Assembly (NCBI GenBank): GCA_009602725.1
Contig: WELB01000024.1
Span: 733,764 to 774,044 of the forward strand
Source: Spirogloea muscicola
Lineage: Eukaryota > Streptophyta > Zygnematophyceae > Spirogloeales > Spirogloeaceae
Length of the DNA stretch: 40,281 bases
Direction: 5' to 3'
The notes under the pieces are model-generated. The model did not search any database, was not told the origin of the DNA, and was given only the letters and a program-made list of their open reading frames with translations. The translations under genes were made by a program, and so were the position numbers. The stretch's first letter is position 1; each line of letters opens with the position of its first letter. This document shows, in pieces, positions 11,401-19,775 of the stretch.

Positions 11401-11813
11401 GTCATGAGCAGAGGAGCCGGGAATTTCCCATGCTTGGCTCCAATGAGGAACTTATTGTACCTGCGCTCCAGGAGGCCTTGCCGGACCAGTCAAGCATCTC
11501 CTTTCTCTTCCTCTCAGTATGAGAGAGCCTCTTTAGGCTTAATGCCGCTTGACAACTGTCTGCGCTACTGGGTGTGCATTCACAGGAGTACAGAGCCGTC
11601 CCCGCCGAGACGAGCGAGAGCCAGTTGGCAGCGGGGCCGCCGTCGCTCTCAGGCGCCAGCGCCCGCTGAAACTCACAGGCTGAGGAGGGTGCTGAAGAAG
11701 AACCACAGGAGGACATACAGCCCGGTCCTGAACGCAGCGACCAGCGTCTTGGCGGACGGCGCGTCGGCCACCCTCATCTCCGGCCCCTCTGGGCCCTCGT
11801 GGGCCTCCGACAT
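8477..11813 (-). CDS. Triose-phosphate/nucleotide-sugar translocator family membrane protein (SLC35C2-like)
   Basis: Eleven coding exons on the minus strand sum to 1329 bases (442 residues): 11813-11677, 11460-11291, 11082-10997, 10852-10803, 10659-10592, 10281-10181, 9942-9930, 9736-9552, 9276-9190, 9024-8930 and 8813-8477. The joined protein shows the family pattern in order: LLSLYNKFLIGAKHGKFPAP, STALDIGLSNLSLGFITLTF, CKSSAPVFLLIFAFAFQ, LLGVIVVISIGVLF, FRWALIQILLQ, SNPIVTLYYLTPVM, SAVTFTVAGVVKEGLTIL and VGVSLFNVYK. About ten membrane helices are expected, in Golgi/ER or plastid envelope, with a hydrophilic C-tail of about 110 residues. It resembles the plant At1g06470-type branch. Exon 7 is only 13 nt (residues KDKLG) and is needed for frame and homology. 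The substrate cannot be told. The start at 11813 is the nearest ATG; the frame stays open upstream. Confidence 0.88.
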
Positions 11814-12099
11814 GTCGCCTCCATTCACATTGCCGTCGCTACCATGCCAGCTGCAGCCGCCGCTGCTGTTGCCGGCCGCTGGTGGCTCTCTGCTGGGCGC
11901 GCCAAGCAGCGGAGGCAATGTGCCGAAGTTCTGGCACCGCAAGCGGGCAGATCCGCCGGGCCTGAGGGCGCTAGCGAGGACTCGCTGGCTCGGGGCGGAG
12001 TGGGAAGCGGCGGCTGGGGGGGGGGGGTGGGCCAGGACCTCCGGCCTCGCGGTTGCCGTCCCTAGAGACGAGCGGCGGTCGGCGTGGGAGCCTTGGCCT
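11814..12099 (-). promoter_or_regulatory. GC-rich 5' flank of the transporter gene
   Basis: This sequence lies immediately upstream of the transporter start on the minus strand. It is GC-rich, with a G10 run at about 12017-12027 and an open frame that continues in phase with exon 1. It is probably promoter and 5' leader, or a longer N-terminus. No core promoter motif is evident. Confidence 0.35.
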
Positions 12100-12117
12100 G
12101 TCACACTCCACTTGCCG

Positions 12118-12150
12118 TTGTGCTTGCCTTTGTATTTGGCCACACATGGC
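12118..12150 (+). repeat. Dispersed repeat copy containing TGCTTGCCTTTGTA..TTGGCC
   Basis: The motif GTGCTTGCCTTTGTAYTTGGCC recurs at 12546-12575, 16238-16280 and 20341-20385 (those three in the opposite orientation). In the 20433-21935 element it lies just after the coding end, so it marks the 3' tail of the second retrotransposon subfamily. This copy is in plus orientation. Confidence 0.6.
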
Positions 12151-12239
12151 CCTCCAAGTCTTAATTCACACGCATTTTTTCTCCACTCCGCACTCCGCAC
12201 TAGCTTGTACTCTTTTTTTGGTCAGCATCAGCCTTTGCT

Positions 12240-12833
12240 TGACCAGTGCAATGGCTTGATTTGGCCACCCCTTTCATTTCATGCGCTCTGCGCGTACTCT
12301 TACTCCGCACCCAACGTAAAAGAAGGAGCTCGCCCAATTCAAGAAATGAGCGGAACGGCGTAACAGAGAGGAACGGCGCGAGCTGTGCCGCCTTGGATTT
12401 AAAGGGAGGCCAAATAAAGCCAATACACACTGTTCTGGCAAAACCATGTGCAAAGACTCGGGCTACACGAAGCGAAGCCCTTGCCCAAGAGAAGAAATTG
12501 CTCGCCCACAGAGAAGAACACTTCGTGTGTTTGAAACAAACGAAGGCCAAGTATATAGGCAAGCACATCTTAAGACCTACAGAACCTACAGCAGATTGAC
12601 CCGCTCCGTAACCACGGGTCAAAAGATGAAGGTCGCTAACCGCTGACCACGGGTCAAAAGATGAAGGTCGCTAACCGCTGCCTGAATACTAGATGTCAGA
12701 TACGAAGCCCTTCTGCCACCAACTCGAGCTCGCCCAGCTTTCTGGTGCAAAGCGTTAGCCTGAGCACGCTGCAAACAGGCCGGGACTCGTCGTTGCACGA
12801 ACGCCAGATATGCAGCTGGCAAGCCCATCATGC
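12240..12833 (-). mobile_element. Second-subfamily retrotransposon 3' fragment
   Basis: On the minus strand, 12833-12611 encodes MGLPAAYLAFVQRRVPACLQ, RAQANALHQKAGRA and AVSDLHLLTRG, matching the C-terminus of the copy at 20433-21935. After TRGY there is no stop, since TAC is followed by GGA where the first subfamily has TGA. The 3' tail continues to about 12240 and contains the TGCTTGCC...TTGGCC motif at 12546-12575. It abuts head-to-head the plus-strand fragment that begins at 12834. Confidence 0.7.
12611..12680 (+). repeat. Perfect 35-bp tandem duplication
   Basis: Units at 12611-12645 and 12646-12680 are identical and each begins ACCACGGGTCAAAAGATGAA. They fall in the last codons of the minus-strand retrotransposon fragment, so the C-terminus is repeated and shifted out of frame (LLTRGQRLATFIF). 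The single-unit state is seen in the related copy near 20420-20455. Confidence 0.9.
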
Positions 12834-13540
12834 AATGCACAGCATCCTGGTGGAGGCTGGCTTCGCGGTGGCAGCGGAGCACTCCGGCGTCATGCCGCTC
12901 CAGGCCAGGGCCGACGGTCTCCACGCTCGTCGCGTCGACCTGGTGGCCACCCCACAGGCCGGCGGGCCACGTCTGCTTCTGGATGTGGTGACTACCGACG
13001 CATTTGACCGCTCCCACCCAGCCCAGTCTGCCACCAAGGCTGGGTATGCGGTCGCCTGCGCCGCTCGGGCAAAAGAGATCAAGTACGCCGACCATCCACC
13101 GGAAGACGAGTTCTTCCCGTTGGCAATTGACATCCATGGGGCACTGGGCGCTCGGTGGCTTGAGCTACTTAACCAGCTCGCCCGCCACGCAATCGCCCGT
13201 CGCTTCCATGGTGAACCGGTAGACTTTCCTGCAGCCGGGTCGCTGGCGCAAGTGTATCGCATGCGCTTGGCCGTCTCGCTGCAGAGGTCCATGGCCCGTG
13301 CGCTGCACCTTCGTGCCGGGAGAGCCCTCGCTGCTGCCTCTGGCTCTGTCCAGGGGACCCACTTCCAGGACCCTAGCCTCTCTGATTTGCGGCTGCTTAG
13401 CAGGGGTTACTGAGTAATTTGTAGCTGCTTTCTTTCTTTGTGTGCTTTGGTTTCTTAGCGCTTCCTCTGGCTTCCTCTGGCCCCCTTCTCGTTCTTTGTT
13501 CATTCTTTTTTGGGCTGGCTTGTCCAGCCCCTATCCTCCC
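12834..13540 (+). mobile_element. Non-LTR retrotransposon C-terminal nuclease-like segment with 3' tail
   Basis: The best-preserved coding copy of the first subfamily runs open from about 12834 to the stop at 13411-13413, about 190 residues, with no frameshift. Key stretches are HAMHSILVEAGFAVAAEH, RRVDLVATPQAGGPRLLLDV, DEFFPLAIDIHGALGARW, AGSLAQVYRMRLAVSLQRSM and SDLRLLSRGY. The R-x-D ... D-V-V-T arrangement after an H-rich segment recalls the restriction-like endonuclease region of R2/NeSL/Dualen elements. Reverse transcriptase and zinc knuckle are missing. The tail has TTTGTTCATTCTTTTTTGGG leading into GGGCTGG-CTTGT-CCAGCCC at 13512-13530. Nuclease assignment is by layout only. Confidence 0.78.
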
Positions 13541-13631
13541 ATCTCAGCCGGAAACACATCTGCACGTCATGTACAGCCTAGATTGGCATAATTCTAAAGG
13601 AGAGTGTGGAAACGAGGAACTAAACAGCAAA

Positions 13632-13762
13632 ATTTGTCGACTGCCGCTGGCAGGAGCTGATCGCATTGGGATGATCGGAGTAGTGCTGCAGCTTACTTTG
13701 TTCTGCACCGCCCACTGCGTGGCCAGCGATGTGTGTCGATGCTGGACCTTCATACGCCCTTA
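13632..13762 (-). mobile_element. Internal fragment of second-subfamily retrotransposon
   Basis: The minus strand reads AYEGPASTHIAGHAVGGAEQ and SKLQHYSDHPNAISSCQR, aligned to ASTHIAGHAVGGAEQRKLRH in the 20433-21935 copy. It is directly attached to the mitochondrial nad4 insertion at its right end. Too short to act. Confidence 0.75.
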
Positions 13763-13764
13763 AC

Positions 13765-14342
13765 CACCACAATCTTCCATGAGCAATTAAGTTACTCACT
13801 GAAGTATGCATGCATTCAAGAAAGATCTCAGGATAAATTCCCATCCAAATAACTCCCACTACAAAAGGAGCAAAACAAAGAAGCTCTCTTCTATTACAAT
13901 TTGAAAAGCGAGTACTGAAATTGGCTTTGTAATTTCCAAACACTACACTGTTGTATAATCAAAGAGAATATGCTGCACCCAAGATCATACCAAGCGCTGC
14001 TAATGTAGCAACTAAGTTATTGCTTTGAAAAGCACCTACCATGATAACAAATTCTCCCACAAAGCTACTAATTCCAGGCAAACTCAAATTTGCTAAAGTG
14101 AAACGGAGATAGATAATAGGAAGAATAGGCATAGTTGCTACCAAACCTCCGTAATACCGAAGCAAACGAGTTTTGTGACGATCATATAAAGCCTACACAC
14201 ATGAAAAAGTGCTGATGATACAAGCCCATGACTAAGCATAAGCAAGATACTTCCTTCATCCCTGCATATTGAGGCTAAACATACCAATGTTAACAACATT
14301 CATGTGTGCTACCGAAGAATAGGCAATTATCTTTTCAAAGTC
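13765..14342 (-). pseudogene. nad4: Nuclear mitochondrial insertion: nad4 fragment
   Basis: The minus strand carries an internal to C-terminal part of mitochondrial NADH dehydrogenase subunit 4, in order: IIAYSSVAHMNVVNIGMFSL, EGSILLMLSHGLVSSALF, LYDRHKTRLLRYYGGLVATM, SLPGISSFVGEFVIMVGAF, ILGAAYSL and WMGIYPEIFLECMHTSVSNL. It is broken: an extra base shifts frame near 14190, and a TGA stands where Trp is expected after AYSL. Base composition is more AT-rich than the neighbours. It is a dead nuclear copy, joined to a retrotransposon scrap on the left and to a ribosomal RNA piece on the right. Confidence 0.9.
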
Positions 14343-14351
14343 AATATGTCT

Positions 14352-14475
14352 TATTGTTGTTGTTACGCACCCCTTCGCAACTTTGTTCTGCTGTTTTCAT
14401 CAGAACAGCGTTCGACTTGCATGTATTAAGCATATCGCTAGCGTTCATTCTGAGCCAGGATCAGACTCTTTTTCT
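14352..14475 (-). pseudogene. rrn18: Nuclear mitochondrial insertion: 5' end of mitochondrial SSU rRNA
   Basis: On the minus strand this begins with AGAGTCTGATCCTGGCTCAG, the universal small-subunit 5' motif with one change, continues GAACGCTAGCGATATGCTTA and ATACATGCAAGTCGAACG, and ends near GGGGTGCGTAACAAC. Only the first 120 or so bases of the gene are present. The wording (GCTAGCGATATGCTTAAT) fits a plant-type mitochondrial gene better than a plastid or bacterial one. It lies between nad4 and sdh3 fragments. Confidence 0.85.
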
Positions 14476-14532
14476 AGAATTAAACTAAGATTGAATTCGA
14501 ACCAAGTCTTCATCGGAAAGCAGCAAAATCAA

Positions 14533-14900
14533 ATGATTTTCAATCGACCTTTATCTCCTCATTTGACTATTCATAAGCCACAGCTTACTTCCACTCTTTC
14601 TATTTTTTATAGGATTTCTGGAGCCTTTTCAGCTCTAACTATTCGCACTACAATTCTTTTTCTGAAAGTTTGTGATCTTAGTCTCTCATTTAATCCTTTT
14701 TATTCCTTTTTATTCCATTGCCTTGTATACCTTCCTTGGCTTTTACTCTTTGCAGTGAACTTTTACATGCACTCTTTTACCGTATGAGTAACGGAATTCG
14801 TCACTTATAATGGGACTTTGGTTTCTTCTTAAAATTGCGACAGGAATATCGTTCTGAAACTCTTATTATAATGTGTGCTCTTCATTGACTGTCTTGTGGA
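14533..14900 (+). pseudogene. sdh3: Nuclear mitochondrial insertion: sdh3 pseudogene
   Basis: From the ATG at 14533 the frame encodes the start of mitochondrial succinate dehydrogenase cytochrome b subunit: NRPLSPHLTIHKPQLTSTLS, then FYRISGAFSALT. It stops at 14785-14787. The expected continuation is in another frame, MSNGIRHL and WDFGFFL at about 14782-14830, with an internal TAA, so a frameshift and a stop have destroyed it. The stretch is AT-rich. Mitochondrial sdh3 occurs in many algae and bryophytes, which helps place the organism. Some sequence to about 14935 may also be mitochondrial. Confidence 0.88.
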
Positions 14901-14954
14901 CTTCGCATTCTTTACTCATTAAAAATACAACATTACTATGAAGAGCAATTTTTC

Positions 14955-15241
14955 CTGGGTTTCGACCAAGGCCCAAGAGAAGAGAGGCTGGCAAAGCCAG
15001 CCCAAAAAGAATGGACAAATGCAAAGAGCCAGAAAAACGTGCCGAAAAGAAAAGCTACACAGCTAGACACGAGACGATGCAAAGGAAAGCTCAGTACCCA
15101 TGGGTGAGCAGCAGCAAGTCCAAGTAACTCGCAGCTGGGCAAGAGGAGGGCTGAGGCCTCAGTGGAAGTACTACTGCAGGCGCCTCTAAGAGTGCAACTT
15201 GCTCCAGTTGCAATTGCAATCAGAAGAAACTGAGCACCCAT
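14955..15241 (-). mobile_element. Retrotransposon 3' fragment with hairpin tail
   Basis: Read on the minus strand, 15240-15083 ends in AASYLDLLLLTHGY then stop, a diverged form of the SYSDLRLLTRGY ending seen in other copies. Its tail reaches TTGTCCATTCTTTTTGGGCT and the GGCTGGC-AAA-GCCAGCC stem at 14986-15002. It directly follows the mitochondrial insertion. Confidence 0.65.
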
Positions 15242-15409
15242 TTGAGTGGCGCCTCGCGTAGCTGCCTGGTTTGTGCTTTCCGCCCCCTTCTCAATTTGTC
15301 CAATCTTGTTGGGGTTGGCCTTTTGGACCGCTCTTTTTATGAAAGTACTTCCTCTGCAGAGCTATTTCTTCTTCCTAGCCACGCCAGGAAGAATTGGCCG
15401 CGCTTGCTT

Positions 15410-15640
15410 TTCACAAATCTCTCCCCCATTGAAAGAGCTGCTCTTTCTTTCACAGCTCTCGCCCCCTTCAGAAGAGCTGCTCTTTCCACATTACGCGTCC
15501 CTTTGGAAGAGATGCGTCTTCTTCCCTCTCACAGCCATTGCCCACTGTTTACGGAGGAACTTGTCTTCGGAGCCATCGCCCCCTCTAAACGAGAGACTCT
15601 TCCAGTAGCGGACGATGGCTGCTGGCCAGCCCAGGAATAA
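15410..15640 (+). repeat. Degenerate tandem array of about 38-40-bp hairpin units
   Basis: About five units each contain CNCCC(C/T)T followed by an imperfect palindrome: GAAAGAGC-T-GCTCTTTC in the first, AGAAGAGC-T-GCTCTTTC in the second, GGAAGAGATGCGTCTTCTTCC in the third, and weaker ones after. It ends with GATGGCTGCTGGCCAGCCC. The long open frame here only reflects repetition. Similar GAAGAGCTSCTTCTTC text occurs at 15950-15970 and 39280-39306, so it belongs to retrotransposon tails. Confidence 0.65.
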
Positions 15641-15890
15641 GAAATCAAAAAAACTTCGAAGGGGTCAGAAAAGCGCTAAAGCACACAATGATACAGGTGG
15701 CCACTGGGTGCTCAATATCCCCTGTTGAGCAGCCGCAGCTCAGAGAAACTAGTCTCCGGGTAGCGGGTCCAAAGTCTGTAGCCAGAGGCTGCAGCCAAAG
15801 CGCGACTAGCACGCAGATGTAACACGTGTGCCATTGATCACTGCAGCGATACTGACAGGTGCATGCAATACATCTGGGCGAGAGAGGGAA
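15641..15890 (-). mobile_element. Retrotransposon C-terminal fragment, degenerate
   Basis: The minus strand from about 15890 to 15722 can be read as SVSLQ-stop-SMAHVLHLRASRALAAASGY, then FSELRLLNRGY and a stop, matching the first subfamily (SLQRSMARALHLRAGRALAA). An in-frame stop replaces Arg, and the upstream part is shifted. The tail continues into the hairpin array at 15410-15640. Confidence 0.65.
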
Positions 15891-16234
15891 GGGTCAAAGA
15901 GAGACTGCCACATTGAAGTCGGCCGGCTCCCCCTTGGTAACATCGGGCTCTAGAAGAGCTTCTTCTCTCGTTTGCGCCAGCCTTTCACACTTTCTACCAC
16001 AGGCCCGCCCCCTGAAAAGAGCTCCCGAGAAAAGGTTCTGGTTTTCTTGTCAGTATCATGAGTGCGGCCTTTGTTGCAGGCCTCAGCGCAGGCCGACGGC
16101 TTCGCTAATGAGCAGAATATCTCTCAACTCCGTACTGGAAATTATATTGATGATGCAGGGCCCATACCGGACTCCAATAGAAGCTTGGGTCCCTGATGCC
16201 GTATCATGGAGGAAAATTTCGTGTATTTGAAACA

Positions 16235-16285
16235 GTCGAAGGCCAGTATGGCCAAGTACAGAGGTAAGCACATCTTATGACGTAG
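16235..16285 (-). repeat. Dispersed repeat shared with 12525-12575
   Basis: TTTGAAACAGTCGAAGGCCA and GGCCAAGTACAGAGGTAAGC closely match TTTGAAACAAACGAAGGCCA at 12528 and the 20341-20385 copy. It is a scrap of the second-subfamily 3' tail. The bases between 15890 and 16235 show nothing I can assign. Confidence 0.55.
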
Positions 16286-16305
16286 CAGCTAGCATCTAGC
16301 AGCTA

Positions 16306-16603
16306 CTGGAGCTGCTAGTGGAGTGAGGCAGCAGCTGTGCCAGGAGGAATGGAGGGGTGGGGGGGGGAAGAGGGCTGGAAGTGCCACGATTGGGGCCTTG
16401 ACATTCTGTCCTGCTGGAGCTGCTAGAGGAGGAGTGAGGCAGCATCCATAGCAGGAGGGATGGGGGAGTGGGGAAGGATGGCCGGAAGTGCCGATGAGGG
16501 TCTTGTCGACCTGGCCTGGCAGCAGTGGCAGGATGAGGGATGGCGGAGGGGAAAGGGAGGGCCGGCTGCTAGAGGAGTGAGGCACCAGCAGTGGCAGGAG
16601 GAA
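16306..16603 (+). repeat. Minisatellite of about 105-110-bp units running into the assembly gap
   Basis: GAGCTGCTAG(T/A)GGAG..GTGAGGCA begins units near 16309 and 16416, and GGCTGCTAGAGGAGTGAGGC begins another near 16564. Each unit carries GGAGGRATGG, a G-rich run and GGAAGTGCC. The array is cut by the gap at 16604, so its true length is unknown. Confidence 0.75.
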
Positions 16604-17443
16604 NNNNNNNNNNNNNNNNNNNNNNNNNNNNNNNNNNNNNNNNNNNNNNNNNNNNNNNNNNNNNNNNNNNNNNNNNNNNNNNNNNNNNNNNNNNNNNNNN
16701 NNNNNNNNNNNNNNNNNNNNNNNNNNNNNNNNNNNNNNNNNNNNNNNNNNNNNNNNNNNNNNNNNNNNNNNNNNNNNNNNNNNNNNNNNNNNNNNNNNNN
16801 NNNNNNNNNNNNNNNNNNNNNNNNNNNNNNNNNNNNNNNNNNNNNNNNNNNNNNNNNNNNNNNNNNNNNNNNNNNNNNNNNNNNNNNNNNNNNNNNNNNN
16901 NNNNNNNNNNNNNNNNNNNNNNNNNNNNNNNNNNNNNNNNNNNNNNNNNNNNNNNNNNNNNNNNNNNNNNNNNNNNNNNNNNNNNNNNNNNNNNNNNNNN
17001 NNNNNNNNNNNNNNNNNNNNNNNNNNNNNNNNNNNNNNNNNNNNNNNNNNNNNNNNNNNNNNNNNNNNNNNNNNNNNNNNNNNNNNNNNNNNNNNNNNNN
17101 NNNNNNNNNNNNNNNNNNNNNNNNNNNNNNNNNNNNNNNNNNNNNNNNNNNNNNNNNNNNNNNNNNNNNNNNNNNNNNNNNNNNNNNNNNNNNNNNNNNN
17201 NNNNNNNNNNNNNNNNNNNNNNNNNNNNNNNNNNNNNNNNNNNNNNNNNNNNNNNNNNNNNNNNNNNNNNNNNNNNNNNNNNNNNNNNNNNNNNNNNNNN
17301 NNNNNNNNNNNNNNNNNNNNNNNNNNNNNNNNNNNNNNNNNNNNNNNNNNNNNNNNNNNNNNNNNNNNNNNNNNNNNNNNNNNNNNNNNNNNNNNNNNNN
17401 NNNNNNNNNNNNNNNNNNNNNNNNNNNNNNNNNNNNNNNNNNN
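16604..17443. other. Assembly gap (840 N)
   Basis: The run of N follows directly on a tandem array on the left and is bounded by CG-rich triplet-like sequence on the right. Both are hard to assemble, so the gap length may be nominal. Confidence 0.98.
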
Positions 17444-17807
17444 GCCGTCGCCGCCGGCGGCGGCGACGGCGGCGGCGCGAGCGGCGGGCGCGGGCGCCCA
17501 ACGGTCGGGAGCGGGGGGGGGGGTCAAAAGTGTATGGAGGGGTGATCTCCCCCGGTAAGTGTCCCCGGTTGGAACCGCTCCTCAGGCCTTTTTCATTTCC
17601 CTGGTCTCCTTCGGCTCATTCGCTGAGTCATTTGGTTCCTTGTCATGCCCAAAGCCTGAAGCGTCTGGCAAACCCCCATCCCTCAGCGACGTGGCCACTC
17701 TGACGTGGCTACGCAGGACACCTTCTGCTGCTTGTCAAGCCAACCGGCTCTCCTTGCGACTGCGCGCCACCGCCACCGCCGCAGCCCGCGAGGTGCGGCG
17801 TGAGCTT
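17444..17807 (+). promoter_or_regulatory. GC-rich region upstream of the LPA1-like gene
   Basis: GCC/GGC-rich sequence at 17444-17500 and a G-run at about 17511-17522 precede a mixed-composition stretch leading to the ATG at 17808. A GGTAAGT-type donor lies near 17552, so an untranslated or coding upstream exon may exist, perhaps within the gap. No domain is visible in any frame. Confidence 0.35.
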
Positions 17808-19775
17808 ATGGCATCGCCGGCGGCACTGCACGCCGCCGGCGGCGCTGCCACCGGCCTTCACAGTCTTCTGGCCAGGCGTTGTGCCGCTCACTCTGCCCTC
17901 CAACCTAGCGCCCTGTTAGCACATCTGCGCCTGCCCAGGGCTCTCCGCGTCAGGAGGCCACCTTCTCTAGCGGGCCAGCCTCGGACCAATGGCTTGACGT
18001 GTCGAGCGGACGGTCGAAGCGACGGCGAGCGCGGCAACCGAACCCCGCTCAGTGTGAGGTTTGTCACTGGTCTGGTGTCAAGTGGGTGTTCTGTAAGGGC
18101 CACGACAAGTGCGACTCTTGGGGCAAGCGCCTGAAAGTGCGCTCGTTGCTTCCAGATAAGCCTTTTGTGTTATCTGCAACTTTCCAACCCTTGCTCTGTT
18201 CACCCTCCTGCAGCAAGGCAGCCAAGGTGAGGAGCGAGGTCACTGCACCGTTTCGGTCAGTGCGCATGTTCTTTTACCTGGCCTTCATTGCCAGCGGTAC
18301 ACTGGGAGGCCTCATTGCACTTAGCAGAGTCGTCGGAGCCTTGGCCGGCGCTCCCAATGCCGACCCTGTTACCGAAACCCTCAAGGGCCTCGCCATCGAC
18401 GTCGCTGCCGTTGTGGCATTTGGCTTGCTTTACAGGTGCTTCTTGAAGCCCTTCTCATTACACACCTTGTAGCTTGGTTGCAAGGACCAGGCGTTGACTG
18501 TGAACGCGATGATGGTCACAGGCTTGGCTGCCTGCTATTTGATTGTCTTGCAATGATGGTCACAGGCTTGGCTGCCTGCTATCTGATTGTCTTGCACGTC
18601 TGTAACAGGTCCGATGCTAAGGCTGGCAGGGCCTCCACAGCTCGGTTCTCCCGGGAAGAGAACCTTGCAAACCTCAGGCTTGAGTTTCCGGGCAAGAAGG
18701 TGCTGACTGTGGGCCAGCTACGAGGCAGCAGAAGGGTTATCCTCATAGGTGGATCATCCGAGCACGTACGACAGTCTCTAGCTGTAGCTGAACCTCTGAA
18801 GGAGGCCCTCATTGACCGGGGCGTGCTTGTAGTCCCGCTTCCAACTGATGGCTCAAATACAGTTGCCTCAGAAGGTCAGGCTCGCCCCCCGTGTGCCTGC
18901 AGTGCAGTGGAAATTGAAATGGTCATCGGACTCGCTTTAGATTTGGCAGGCCAGCCAACAAGCTGTGTGCGAGGCGGCGTGAAAGGGCAGCAGTTCTTAG
19001 ATTCTCGTACAACCTTTGCCTGACAGCTAGCAGTCTGTATTTGCAGAGACCTTTGACCGCGTAAACTCCCGTTTAGCTGGTGTGCCAATAATGGTGCAAC
19101 TAACGACATTGATTGTTTTTGATTGGCTATAGAGGTTGCAAAAGAAGGAGAATCATCTACACTTAGGAGATGGATAGCGTTCCCTATCTACACAGGAGAA
19201 TGGTTCAAGTAAGTTACTCGGTCTGAGCTGTGAAGACCTTCATTTATCAGTCATATGTATGTGCAGAGCTCATCAAGTCATCCGACCTTCTAACCTAACA
19301 TTCAGTACCACAAGCAAAGCCTTATTAAATCGAGATCACAAGAGCAACAAGAGCAACCACAGCAAGAGGTTTTTATTGAGATGTGGCACCGTATCCGAAC
19401 TGAATGTCCTCGTGAAATGGAGATGGGCAGCTAATAATTGTCATATTGGACTAGGTGGCTGGAGGAGCAAATGAAGTTTGCTAACTTGAAAGACGGAACA
19501 CCAGTGTGAGTTCCAGACATTGTATACCTACTTTGGTCGGAAATGCTTAATGCTTTATTGCAAGCTCAGTGCCTTGAGCACCTGCTAGTGCAACAGCAGT
19601 TCCCCACTTACTTTGTGTACTTCACACTTCTGTCAGATATATCTCCCTCAGATTGGATGGGCGAGTGAGAGGAAGTGGCGTAGGTCCTCCACCTTGGTCA
19701 AGGCTTGTGGCCCAGCTACCACCCATGAAAGGCATCTGGGCTGGAGCTTTGGATGGAATGGATGGTAGAGTGTGA
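17808..19775 (+). CDS. LPA1-like plastid membrane protein (DUF3493 domain)
   Basis: Six coding exons are proposed: 17808-18058, 18214-18435, 18609-18874, 19133-19208, 19455-19505 and 19637-19775, about 334 residues. Residues 1-83 look like a chloroplast transit peptide, rich in Ala, Arg and Ser and poor in acids. The rest follows the conserved C-terminal region of LOW PSII ACCUMULATION 1: AKVRSEVTAPFRSVRMFFYL, LYRSDAKAG, FSREENLANLRLEF, RGVLVVPLPTDG, WIAFPIYTGEWFKWLEEQ, VYISLRLDGRVRGSGVGPPP and KGIWAGALDGMDGRV at the end. Two membrane segments lie in exon 2. LPA1/REP27 proteins aid D1 biogenesis and photosystem II assembly in thylakoids. The usual N-terminal TPR part is not seen, so this is a short paralogue or the start is in the gap. 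The exon 1 donor could also be at 18054 with acceptor at 18217. Confidence 0.85.
18511..18597 (+). repeat. 44-bp tandem duplication inside intron 2 of the LPA1-like gene
   Basis: Units GATGGTCACAGGCTTGGCTG... at 18511-18554 and 18555-18597 differ at one base (TATTT against TATCT). It lies wholly within the proposed intron 18436-18608, close to its acceptor. Confidence 0.88.

Noticed and set aside
12661-12833. Start of the 250-codon plus-strand frame at 12661 as the true start of a retrotransposon protein
   Set aside because: These codons are antisense to the minus-strand second-subfamily fragment; element homology in the plus frame starts only near 12834.
16289-17703. Long open frames crossing the N run
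   Set aside because: Undetermined bases were read through as codons; flanks are minisatellite and CG-rich DNA with no domain.
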